A program made the position numbers and the translations under genes. Shown here piece after piece: positions 53,938 through 64,000 of a stretch of 64,000 nucleotides of DNA (position 1 is the stretch's first letter; every line of letters starts with the position of its first letter). The notes beneath the pieces are model-generated. The model was not told where the DNA came from, did not search any database, and saw only the letters and a program-made list of their open reading frames with translations. Origin of the DNA: Costus lasius (lineage: Eukaryota > Streptophyta > Magnoliopsida > Zingiberales > Costaceae). The stretch lies in NCBI GenBank assembly GCA_027563935.2, contig CM050450.1:92006439-92070438 (forward strand). The letters run 5' to 3'.

Positions 53938-56900
53938 TCAGAACAAATCCTTAGTTTTCCTCAGATACTTTAGGATGTTCTTTACAGCCACCCAGTGCTG
54001 CAGACCTGGATTGGATTGGTATCGGCTGGTTATGCTTACAGCATATGCCACGTCTGGTCTAGTACACAACATTGCATACATGATCGATCCTACTGCCGAA
54101 GCATAAGGAATTCGACTCATGTTATCCCTCTCAGCCTGTGTTGTAGGACACTGGCTCTTTGAGAGAATAAGGCCATGTCTTACTGGAAGGTATCCTTTCT
54201 TGGATTGCTCCAAGTTAAACCTCTCCAGGACCTTATCAATGTAGGTACTCTGACTAAGGGCCAGGAGCCTCTTGGATCTTTCTCGGTAGATCCTCACGCC
54301 TAGAATATAGGCGGCCTCCCCTAAGTCTTTCATCTCAAAACACTTCCCCAACCATGTCTTCACAGCTTGAAGACTAGGGATGTCATTTCCGATGAGCAGT
54401 ATGTCATCGACATACAAGACCAGAAAAATCACCAAGCTCCCACTGAATTTTCTATATACACAGGCGTCATCTTCGCTTTTGATAAAGCCATAATCTCTCA
54501 CAGCTTCATCAAATTGAAGATTCCAACTTCGAGATGCTTGCTTTAATCCATAAATGGATCTCTTTAGCCTGCAGACCTTATTAGCCTCTGCAGGATGGAT
54601 GAAACCATCAGGTTGTGTCATGTACACATCCTCAGTCAGCTTCCCGTTAAGGAACGCTGTCTTCACATCCATCTGCCATATCTCATAGTCATGATATGCA
54701 GCTATAGCAAGCAGAATCCGAATGGACTTGATCATGGCAACTGGCGAGAAGGTTTCATCATAGTCCACCCCGTGGATTTGTTTAAAACCTTTAGCCACTA
54801 GTCTACCCTTATAGGTAACTATATTGCCATCCATGTCTGTCTTCTTCTTGAAGACCCATTTACACCCTATGGGTTTTACCCCATCAGGCAGCTCAACCAA
54901 ATCCCAGACTTGGTTAGCCGACATGGAATCCATCTCGGATCGCATGGTGTCAAGCCATCTCTCGGAGTCCGGTCCACTGACCGTCTCATCATAGGTTCTG
55001 GGTTCATCCTCAATGATGAAAATTCCATCGTGTTGAGTCGGCAGCGACCCGTACCTCTCAGGTGCACGACGAATCCTCCCAGACCTACGTGGGACCTGTG
55101 TCTGAGCCTCAGGTTGTATAACAACCGGTGCAGATGGCTCAGATTCCATCTCTTTGTCTTGTGGTTGCACTTGGACCTCATCCAAGTCAAACTCCCTCCC
55201 ACTTACTTCTTTCATTAGAAATTCTTTCTCTAGAAAGACAGCACCCCGAGCAACAAAAACTTTGTTCTCGGTTGGGACATAGAAGTAGTATCCTTTAGTT
55301 TCCTTAGGATACCCCACAAATACACACTTAACAGATCTAGGTTCTAGCTTGCTAGAATCCTGACGTTTGACATAAGCCTCACATCCCCAGATCCTGATAA
55401 ACGTGAGATTAGGGCGTCTCCCACTCCATACCTCGTATGGTATTTTGGAGACACTCTTAGATGGAACATTATTCAGTATCAGAGAAGCTGTCTCAAGTGC
55501 ATGCCCCCAGAATGAGGGAGGTAGAGTTGCATGACTCATCATAGATCGAACCATATCCAATAAAGTTCAATTTCTCCTTTCAGACACACCATTCCATTGA
55601 GGTGTTCCAGGAGGAGTGAGTTGGGATATGATCCCAGACACTCTCAGATAGTCAAAGAACTCTCCACTCAGGTATTCTCCACCTCGATCAGATCGAAGAG
55701 CTTTAATGGATCTTCCAAGCTGGTTCTCTACTTCATTCTTGAACTCTTTGAATTTCTCAAAGGACTCAGATTTATGTCTCATTAGGTAGACATATCCATA
55801 CCTACTGAAGTCATCAGTGAAGGTAATGAAGTAGTTGTACCCTCCTCTGGCTTGTTTATTGAAAGGCCCACACACATCAGTATGTATGAGATCCAATAAA
55901 CCTCCTGCCCTCTCACCAATCTTGGTGAAGGGTGCCTTTGTCATTTTCCCTAATAAACAAGGTTCACAGGTATCAAATTCCTCCAAGGAACTTGAATCTA
56001 ACAATCCATTTGCATGGAGTTGTTGGATGCGATTTTTGTTTATATGGGCTAATCGACAGTGCCATAGGAAAGCACCAACTGAACCACTCAGTTTGGTCCT
56101 TTTATTACTTATGTTACAGATAGAACTTTCCATATCCAAGATATACAGACCATTGCACAAAGTACCCTTCCCATAGAACATATTTGCAAATGAAAAAGAA
56201 CATGAGTTCTTATTTATTTCAAACTTAAATCCCTTCTTTGCTAAGCAAGGAATGGATACAATGTTCTTAGTAAGTGAAGGTACACAAAAGCAATTATCTA
56301 GTTCTAATAGAAGTCTAGACGGTAAGGAGAGAGTCAAGACGCCTACAGCAACGGCAGCAACCTGTGCCCCATTTCCAACGCGTAGGTCAATCTCTCCAGG
56401 TCGCACCGATCTACTTTTCTTGAGCCCCTGCATATTTGTACAAATATGAGCTCCACATGCGGTATCCAATACCCATGACATAGAAGTAGAAAGATTGACT
56501 TCTGTAACATAAATACCTGAGCTAGAAGTTAAGGCCAAGCCCTTCTTCTCCTCATTCTGAAGCTGCTTGCAGTCCCTTCTCCAGTGACCCTGCTCGCCAC
56601 AGTGAAAACACCTCTGGTCCTTTGACTTCTTTGCCTTTTTCTTCAGTGCCTTGGTAGGACCTTTGGCACTGCCCTTAGCACGTGCCTTACCCTTCTTCTT
56701 TATCTTCTTGGTCGCAGGGACCAAAAGAACAGAATTTGGTTTGGTCTTACCCATTTCACGCTCGGCTGTTTGGAGCATATTCATTAATTCCTCCCGTGTG
56801 CACTCAATCCGGTTCATGTTGAAGTTAATAATAAACGGACTGAAGCTAGGGGGCAGGGAATGCAGAATAAGATCCACAACCAGCTCGTTGTCTATGGCAT

Positions 56901-57351
56901 GACCCAGTCTCCTGAGATGATCCACATTCCCAATGAGCTTGAGAACATGGGGTCTCACTGGTGCACCCTCAGACAACTTACACCGAAAGACTGCTTTGGC
57001 GGTGTCAAATCTTTCAGTTCTAGCCTGAGCCTCGAACATCTGTTTCAGATGAGTGATCATCTGAAAAGCGTTCTGCTCCTCATATTGCACCTGCAGTTCA
57101 GGTGCCATGCTGGCTAGCATAAGACATGCAACCTCCAAAGAGTCATCCTGATGCTTTCTATAAGCATCTCTATTTGCCGTTCGGGCATTAGGCGCAGGAG
57201 CCGCAGGAAGAGCCTGTTCAAGGACATACAGCTTCTTCTCGAGCTTGAGGACTATCCTCAAGTTCCGATGCCAGTCCATAAAGTTAGTTCCAACTAACTT
57301 ATCCTTATCAAGGAGTGATCGCAGTGATAATCCGCCAGTGTTCGTAGCCAT
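53938..57351 (-). pseudogene. Gag-Pol of copia element B2, one stop, 3' truncated
   Basis: Family B polyprotein. Gag (about 1-260) with CCHC knuckle CFHCGEQGHWRRDC; protease DTACGAHIC; integrase zinc region (WHCRLAHIN.. CEPC) and catalytic D,D,E; RT with YVDDILLIGND; cut in the region before RNase H (..LRKTKDLF). A single TGA between 55561 and 55566, just after the integrase catalytic Glu, where relatives have Arg (SERRNR), splits it into 594 and 540 codons; CGA to TGA is a typical methyl-C transition. RNase H is missing. Gag differs clearly from family A, but the domain order is the same. Confidence 0.93.
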
Positions 57352-58993
57352 TGTTCTACAACACCCAAGAAAAACAGATTAGTACTACTTCGAATCATTT
57401 AAACTGGACTTGTTTTAAATGATTACTGCTCCCACTATTTTAAATTCGAATTGACAACCCACAAAGTCAATCTGGAAGTTTAAGACTTCCTAGTGAGATG
57501 GGATCCTTATTTCACATGAGGCTTCGCGTCCCACGAGGGTGGGATGAGATGCACAAAGTAACCCATGTTTCCTAAGGTGGGCGCGCCGGCCGGTTGCTCC
57601 AAGCAACTCCCCTTGTTGAGACAGTCTTGGGCATTTCATGTCCAGCGAGGGCTGAATCATGAAACCCTAACCTCTCAACGATGCCTCTAGACTTTCATCA
57701 TGTGCCCAGTACATGTGAATTTCTAGTCAAGTCCATTCCTAACCGTTTATGCCCAGGGCCAATGAGTTTCCTTGCGAAGGCACGCCCAGGTTGAAACTGG
57801 ACTGGGGAAACCATTGTCACCAGACACTTTCTAAAGATAAGTGGGTGTGTCCCACGAGGGTGGGAACCAGTTCACAACTCCACTGATCGATAGCTTAGTG
57901 AGGGCTACGCGTTAGAAGGCTTCTAGACTTGATATTTTATGAGGGTTTTTAAGGTCTCATCAGTTTTATCTTATGTCTAACAATACAGGCATGCAATCCT
58001 ATAGTGATAACATAATGATAAAACATCACAGGCATGCTTTTAGCAGATAAGGAAAGCAGTAAAAGATGATGTGATCAAAGCCCTTTCAAGACATTGAATC
58101 AACCCATGCCAAAGGAGTTTCAACTCTTGACATAGGACTCAAGCCCCTAAGAAAGACCTATCCTAGCCGCCCTCTATCTTGGTCTTCATGGTTGGCTCCA
58201 AGGTCCTTCCTTCATGGCTTAGCTCTCAAACCTTAAGGGTAGACCTCAAAGGTTCGGCCAATGCCATGGTCTTCCTCCAAGGAGAATGCGCCACAATGAA
58301 AGATGCCAAGTTAGCTAGCTCTCAAACCCAAGGGTTCGGCCATGCCTAACTTGTGCCATTAAGCAAGGTTGCGCCTTTTCCTTGATGCTTGTTGCGCCAC
58401 CATCCAAGGTGCGCCAACTCCATGCATGCGCCAAGCTCGAAGTACATGCGCTACCCTAGTCTTCTTAAAAGCAAAAAGAAAAGCGGCACGCAGGCCTCAC
58501 GAGGAAACATCACAGGCATGCAAAGGGGGGCTTGACTAATGATCACAACATTATGCACAATCAAGGTATTTACTCATGCAATTCTACATGCTCATGAAAA
58601 ACATAAAATCTGAAATTTTACTTTTTCATTAAAACTAGTTTCTTTTTCTCCTCCGCTTCTCACAAATCTTTTGGTTAATTGCGATTTATTTTTCAAGATG
58701 ATTTCAGAGATCCTTTCAGCTGGCAATTTTGTCAGATCAAGAGACTTGGCCAGTCCGAAGACACAATGCCCATCCTACTTGACAAAACTACGTGCGCCTT
58801 TGATCTTTAAATCAGACAAGAAAAATAGTCCAAAAATCCAAAAGAGATTGAGAGGATGATAGAAATAAGAAACCCTAATTTTTTCCTACTTAGAAAAAAT
58901 CGTTTGCCATGCATCATGCTATTTTTGAAAATAGAGATATGGCATGTGAGCATGAAAGAAAAGCATAAAACTTCGTTCGAGTCTTGCAAGTCC
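57352..58993 (-). other. Leader of B2
   Basis: About 1.64 kb, non-coding. Homologous to the B1 leader in reverse orientation. Holds H1-H4 (57529-57865), CATCACAGGCATGC twice (58024-58037, 58508-58521) and GGC-ACGCAG-GCC near 58490, a loop shared with the family A array. Confidence 0.83.
57529..57865 (-). promoter_or_regulatory. Structured RNA hairpin set H1-H4 in B2 leader
   Basis: Plus strand: H1 57529-57544 TCCCA-CGAGGG-TGGGA; H2 57593-57607 GTTGCT-CCA-AGCAAC; H3 57634-57664 outer TTTCATG/CATGAAA, inner TCCAG-CGAGGG-CTGAA; H4 57850-57865 TCCCA-CGAGGG-TGGGA. Loop on RNA CCCUCG in three of four, as in B1, with different stems in H1, H2 and outer H3. Confidence 0.73.
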
Positions 58994-59004
58994 CTCTGAT
59001 ACCA
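58994..59004 (-). promoter_or_regulatory. Primer-binding site of B2
   Basis: Sense TGGTATCAGAG, one base inside the LTR, as in B1. Confidence 0.88.
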
Positions 59005-59005
59005 C

Positions 59006-59454
59006 TGTTGGGAAACCCCGGGGACATTTTACAATTTTTCAGAGACACATACATACATTGCACAGCGGAAGAATGTCCCCGAAACAGGTCCGTCCCAAAA
59101 ACCCAGTGAAGATCGCATGCAAGGGGGTCGACACGATGAGTTAGAAAATACCTCAGAGCAAGATGAGGTCGATGTCGTGATAGGCGCCCAACTGTGTGCC
59201 CTCTGCAGTCTCACACACACGGATGCCTCGAGTCCTCTTCTTCCACGCCCGGTGCTAGCCTCGGGAAGAAGATCCAAGCCTTAGGGCGATGCTCCAACCA
59301 CCTTGCGCCACCAAGAGAGAAAGATGCGCCAAGTGGTAAGGAAGGAGAAGCTTGCGGCCACTTGATGGAAGAGGAAGAGATTGCGCCAATGCTCCTTGCT
59401 CTCGCTCCCTTCTTATGTTCACGCCTCCAAGGATGAATCATGATAAGAGAGGGC
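59006..59454 (-). repeat. 5' LTR of B2, partial
   Basis: Starts TGTTGGGAAACC on the plus strand. Related to the end of the B1 LTR (shared GTGCTAGCCTCGGGAAGA and the CTTCCGCTG-type loop) but divergent. U5 stem CGGGGACATT (59019-59028)/AATGTCCCCG (59072-59081). Cut at 59454 by A0. Confidence 0.82.
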
Positions 59455-59702
59455 TGTTGGGGTATGCCCTTAAGGCTAATGTTTGAGGCCTTGGGATTGT
59501 AACAGTATCATGTATAAACTCTTATGTTTATAAAGGCAATGGTTGTTATTCAGTTTGTTATATTATCTGCTGCAATGCATATACTTCTGAATAATGTCTC
59601 AATGCTGTTCAGCTGGGCTAACATGCAGTAAAGTCCTTAGTCGATATATCTTGGCGAACATGAGACAGCCTTGATATGATTGAGACTAATATGTGTTCTA
59701 AT
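59455..59702 (+). repeat. Family A LTR fragment A0, plus orientation
   Basis: Begins TGTTGGGGTATGCCCTTAAGG, the sense start of a family A LTR, and stops after 248 bp at ..GTTCTAAT, where A6 is inserted. Opposite in direction to all earlier family A copies. The remainder would lie beyond A6, outside the window. Confidence 0.88.
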
Positions 59703-61372
59703 TGAAGGGAACCCCTTCTAAAGGGGTAGAAACCCATATGGTGGCGCAACAAAATTTCGCATGGGATATTAGGGTTTCAAAAGATCTATATATGTCATAT
59801 AACTAGCTTTCGAATATTTGAATGGATGAAGAAAAACTCATACCATTGCCATCGGTTTGATGAAGCTTTGGAAGGAAAGACGCAAGCGAGCCTTCTCCTA
59901 AGTTTCACACACAAGATGATCAATGCGCCTACCCTTGGTGCTCTTTGTGCTAGCAAAGTTCCAAGGTGTCCTTGATCGAAAAGGAAGGGAGAGAGCAACT
60001 CCTTGCTTGGTCGAAACTTCCTCTCTTCTTCACGTTGTCGCCTCACGCAAAAACGTCTAGAGGAAAAACTTCAGATGGCGAGAATAGAGGAATGGTCTCT
60101 TCGAACATGATCCCCATCCAAGTGGAGATCATGGTTACTAAAAATAGTAACCACCACTCGCCCCAACGTTCACGCCAAGTGAACATGTCACCAAGCCTTG
60201 AACCATGCGCTCATTACATGAGCCGGTTCAACTTGGTCTGGTTCAAAGACCATTCGACCCAAGCCATCAGTCCAGATCACATTGAACCCTAAAGCTCTGG
60301 ATCCGACCGTTGATCTCTAGATGCTTCTGATCTCACCGATCTGGCATCCATTCTCTCAATCGAAGCTTACCGATCTGTAGCCCTAATCAATCAGACATGA
60401 TCAGACTAGATCTCACTTACAATCAGAGATTAAATCCCTTTAAACTGAACCCAAACAATTCAGTCCTCACGATCTGACTTAAGTAAGTCATATCATCAAA
60501 TTGTGCGACCCTGAGGGTTTCCTTTAAATGTCGGTAACGATAATTTACATTATCACGATCAGTGAGGGGTATCTAGCAACACATCACTGTCTCCCGATAT
60601 AAAGGAAAGAGTCTTCCAAGACTACACCCAAACCACAGCACAAGTGTGAATCAACTCACAAAGCATACATATTTCCTTTGCCACTGGATGTTCTTATTGG
60701 ACAAGCGTGTCAAGCTTGTAGCTCCAATATGATGAGCATGATTAGATCAGATGAACATAGTCACCTGGGTATGGCCATACACTTTCTCAATCATCTCATC
60801 CAGGGGGCCCCTTTAGAACATCACACTCCTTAAACAAGGAGACGACAATCCTATGTCTATCACTAGTGCCCTAACATGACTCAAGCTCACCATCCAAGAT
60901 AGTCTATAATCATTATGTTTCAAATGATATTGAACTAACTCAAAACAATGACAATCATCATTTAGAAAACACAAGTGATCTCAAGTCAGAGGAAATGTGC
61001 CACTTGTCATACTCAAGGAATATTCACATTGTGACAAGCAATTGAATATCCTAGTAGGGTCTGTCCAGTACATCCAATGTACCCATGAGTCTACATCTTA
61101 TTCCATGCTCGAAGCATCCTATAAGATTAGAACACATATTAGTCTTAACCATATCAAGGCTGTCTCATGTTCACCAAGATATATCGACTAAGGACACAAC
61201 AGCATGTCAGCCCAGCTGAACAGCTTTGAGACATTATTCAGAAGAACATATATTGCAGCAGACAATGTAACAACCTGAATAATAACCATGCCTTCATAAA
61301 CATAAAAGTTTATTACATGATACTGATACAATCCCAAGGCCTCAAACATTAGGCTAAGGGCATACCCCAACA
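59703..61372 (-). repeat. 3' LTR of A6, 1,670 bp
   Basis: TGAAGGGAACCCC.. to ..CCCCAACA. Outer hairpin ACCCCTT-CTA-AAGGGGT. Carries the perfect palindrome GGTTACTA-AAAA-TAGTAACC (about 60134-60153), as in A1. Confidence 0.9.
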
Positions 61373-61387
61373 ATCTCCCACTTGCAC
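61373..61387 (-). promoter_or_regulatory. Polypurine tract of A6
   Basis: Same 15 bases as in A1 and A4, next to the LTR. Confidence 0.87.
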
Positions 61388-61392
61388 TTAAT

Positions 61393-63440
61393 CTAATGGT
61401 TGAGAAATCTCAAACCCATATTATTACAGTGCTTCTCATGCTTCTGCTGCGCCAGAGGCTTGGTAAGCGGGTCTGCCAGATTGTCATCTGTATGTACCTT
61501 GCAAACTTTGATCTCGCCACGATCAATGATCTCCCTGATCAAATGAAACCGTCTTTGTATGTGCTTGGACTTCTGGTGCGACCGTGGTTCCTTTGCTTGT
61601 GCGATTGCTCCAGTGTTATCACAGAAGATAACCAAAGGATCTGCACTCGAAGGAACAACACCAAGTTCTCTCACGAACTTACGAATCCACACTGCCTCCT
61701 TGGATGCTTCCGAGGCTGCAACATACTCGGCTTCTGTTGTGGAATCAGCAACAGTTGACTGTTTGAAACTCTTCCACACCACTGCTCCTCCATTCAAGCT
61801 AAAAACATAGCCTGATTGCGATCGGAAATCATCCTGGTCCGACTGGAACGAAGCGTCAGTATATCCTTCTATACTGAGTTCTTCCTGACCACCATATATC
61901 AAGAACATATCTTTGGTCCTCCGCAGATATTTTAAGATGTTCTTGACTGCAATCCAGTGCGCCATACCTGGATTACTTTGGAAACGACTGGTCACGCTTA
62001 ACCCATAAGCGACGTCTGGGCGAGTACACAACATCGCATACATAATGGATCCAATAGCCGAAGCATAAGGCGTATTGTCCATTTCATCTTTCTCAGTCTG
62101 TGTTTGTGGACACTGACTCTTCGAAAGATTCAGACCATGTCTGACTGGAAGATATCCTCGTTTAGAATTCTCTAAATGAAATCTCTCCAGGACTTTATCG
62201 ATGTAAGTACTCTGGCACAGCCCGAGAAGCCTCTTAGATCTATCCCTGTAGATCTTCACACCTAATACATAGGCTGCTTCTCCTAAATCTTTCATCTGGA
62301 AACATTTCCTCAGCCATGCCTTCACAGCATGCATTTCAGGAATGTCATTTCCAATGATCAAGATATCATCGACGTAGAGGACTAGGAAAGTAATCACGCT
62401 CCCACTAAACCTCTTATATACACATGGGTCATCCTCGTTCTTGATGAAACCAAATTCAGTGACTGATTCATCAAAACGAATATTCCAGCTTCTCGATGCT
62501 TGCTTAAGTCCATAAATGGACTTCTTTAACTTGCATATCTTATGACGATCTGATGGATTAGTGAAACCCTCAGGTTGTGTCATGTACACATCCTCATCCA
62601 GATTTCCATTAAGGAAAGCTGTTTTCACATCCATCTGCCAGATCTCATAATCATAATATGCAGCTATCGCGAAAAGAATCCGAATAGACTTAAACATAGC
62701 TACAGGTGAGAAAGTTTCATCATAATCTATCCCGTAGATTTGTTTGAAACCTTTCGCAACTAGCCTGCCTTTATAGGTAACCACGTTACCATCCATGTCA
62801 ATCTTCTTCTTGAAGATCCATTTACAGCCTATAGGGATTACTCCCGGAGGCGGATCAACCAAATCCCAAACTTGGTTATCTGACATGGAGTCCATCTCGG
62901 CGCGCATAGCTTCAAGCCATCTCGCTGACTCCGGTCCATTGACCGCATCTGCATAAGTGAGGGGTTCATCATTATCAATGATGTAGACTCCGTCATAGCG
63001 CTCAGGCTGTCGACGAATCCTTCCCGATCTTCGCAGTTCCCGTGATATCTGAGCCTCAGGATGTTCAATAACCTGATCTACCGGCTCAGGCTCATCCAAC
63101 TGTGCTTGAGCACTTTGTCCTTCCTCTGGATTCTCATCCAGCTTTATTTCTCTCCCACTGGCCTCTTGCAGAAGAAACTCCTTCTCAAGAAATATGGCCA
63201 TCCGAGCAACAAAAACCTTGTTCTCCTTGGGATCGAAGAAATAATAACCCTTAGTTTCCTTAGGGTAACCGACAAAGATACATTTGTCAGATCTGCTCTC
63301 TAGTTTCCCAGAGGCGAGCTTTTTGACATAAGCCTCGCAACCCCAGATCCTGATAAATGTTAAGCTCGGTTGTTTCCCATACCATAACTCATATGGCGTC
63401 TTTGAAACGGCCTTGGATGGCACTCGGTTTAGTACCTTTG
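61393..63440 (-). pseudogene. Gag-Pol of A6, C-terminal half only
   Basis: Open frame from the post-catalytic integrase region (KVLNRVPSK) through RT (YVDDILIIGND) and RNase H to the normal C terminus (NNMGLRFLNH). No internal damage. The frame runs 20 codons further into the A7 LTR, but that extension is an accident of the insertion. Gag, protease and the integrase core would lie right of A7, outside the window. Confidence 0.92.
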
Positions 63441-64000
63441 TGTTGGGGTATGCCCTTAAGGCTAATGTTTGAGGCCTATGGGAATGTATCTGTATCATGT
63501 AATAAACTGTTATGTTTATAAAGGCATGGTTATTATTCAGTTGTCTACATTGTCTGCTGCAATATATGTTCTTCTGAATAATGTCTCAAAGCTGTTCAGC
63601 TGGGCTGACATGCTATATGTCCTTAGTCGAGATATCTTGGTGAACATGAGACAGCCTTGATATGATTGAGACTAATATGTGTTCTAATCTTATAGGATGC
63701 TTCGAGCATGGAATAAGATGTAGACTCATGGGTACATTGGATGTACTGGACAGACCCTACTAGGTTATTCAATTGTTTGTCACAATGTGAATAATCCTTG
63801 AGTGCAACAAGTGGCACATTTCCTTTGACTTGAGATCACTTGTGTTTTCTAAATGATGATTGTCATTGTTTTGAGGTAGTTCAATATCATTTGAAACATA
63901 ATGATTATAGACTATCTTGGATGGTGAGCTTGAGTCAGGTTAGGGCACTAGTGATAGACATAGGATTGCCGTCTCCTTGTTTAAGGAGTGTGATGTTCTA
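63441..64000 (+). repeat. 5' end of family A LTR A7, plus orientation
   Basis: TGTTGGGGTATGCCC.. running off the window; first 560 bp of a family A LTR. CTTTG (63436-63440) is the presumed target duplication. Reverse complement of the inner ends of the minus-strand LTRs, for example 37285-37661. Confidence 0.9.

Larger units (their letters stand above)
59703..63440 (-). mobile_element. Family A copia A6, inserted in A0 and cut by A7
   Basis: Left LTR (59703-61372), PPT (61373-61387) and the C-terminal half of pol. CTAAT at 59698-59702 is the presumed target duplication. At 63441 a plus-oriented family A LTR (A7) interrupts the integrase region. Confidence 0.9.

Noticed and set aside
61393..63498. 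ORF with about 20 extra N-terminal codons
   Set aside because: The extension is A7 LTR sequence joined by insertion; the real pol reading ends at 63440.

Overview
The window is plant nuclear DNA, almost certainly from a flowering plant, made almost entirely of LTR retrotransposons inserted into one another. No host gene, tRNA gene, rRNA gene or CRISPR array is visible. The evidence for a plant is the Ty1/copia Gag-Pol polyproteins with RT-RNase H motifs of the Angela/BARE type, LTRs of 1.5-2.2 kb, primer-binding sites matching plant initiator-Met tRNA (TGGTATCAGAG), and Ty3/gypsy chromovirus pieces. Two 100-N scaffold gaps (20937-21036, 53785-53884) break the assembly. The species cannot be told from the sequence.

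Four kinds of element are present. Family A is an Angela/BARE-like copia with LTRs of about 1.7 kb and one ORF of about 1,293 codons; copies are named A0-A7. Family B is a related copia with LTRs of about 2.2 kb (B1 and B2). G1 and G2 are two unrelated gypsy elements. Layout: (i) 1-20936 holds A2, with A1 inserted in its left LTR and A3 in its right LTR. (ii) 21037-53784 is a five-deep nest: gypsy G1 contains A5, the left LTR of A5 contains B1 (plus strand), and B1 contains a scrambled gypsy piece G2 and the complete copy A4 (35953-45103, GGAAG target duplication). (iii) 53938-64000 holds B2; its LTR is cut by a plus-strand A LTR (A0), A0 is cut by A6 (minus), and A6 is cut by A7 (plus), which leaves the window.

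A1, A2 and A4 keep uninterrupted Gag-Pol ORFs with all integrase, RT and RNase H catalytic residues, and the LTR pairs of A1 and A4 differ by less than about 0.5 percent, so they are young. A3, A5, A6, B1, B2 and G1 are broken by stops, frameshifts, deletions or later insertions.

The most interesting signal is in the non-coding parts. The leaders between PBS and ATG in both copia families carry an ordered set of short hairpins in which stem bases change in a compensating way between copies while the loops stay fixed (CCCTCG in B; CTCAG/CTGAG in A; a second A array has loops ending CGCAG). The U5 end of the LTR has a further covarying stem around a CTTCCGCTG-type motif. The family A leader also holds a tRNA-like A-box/B-box pair and a perfect palindrome near the PBS. 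B1 keeps LTRs, PBS, leader hairpins and PPT while its pol is dead, yet its LTRs are nearly identical. This suggests it moved in trans and that these RNA structures are the cis signals that matter.
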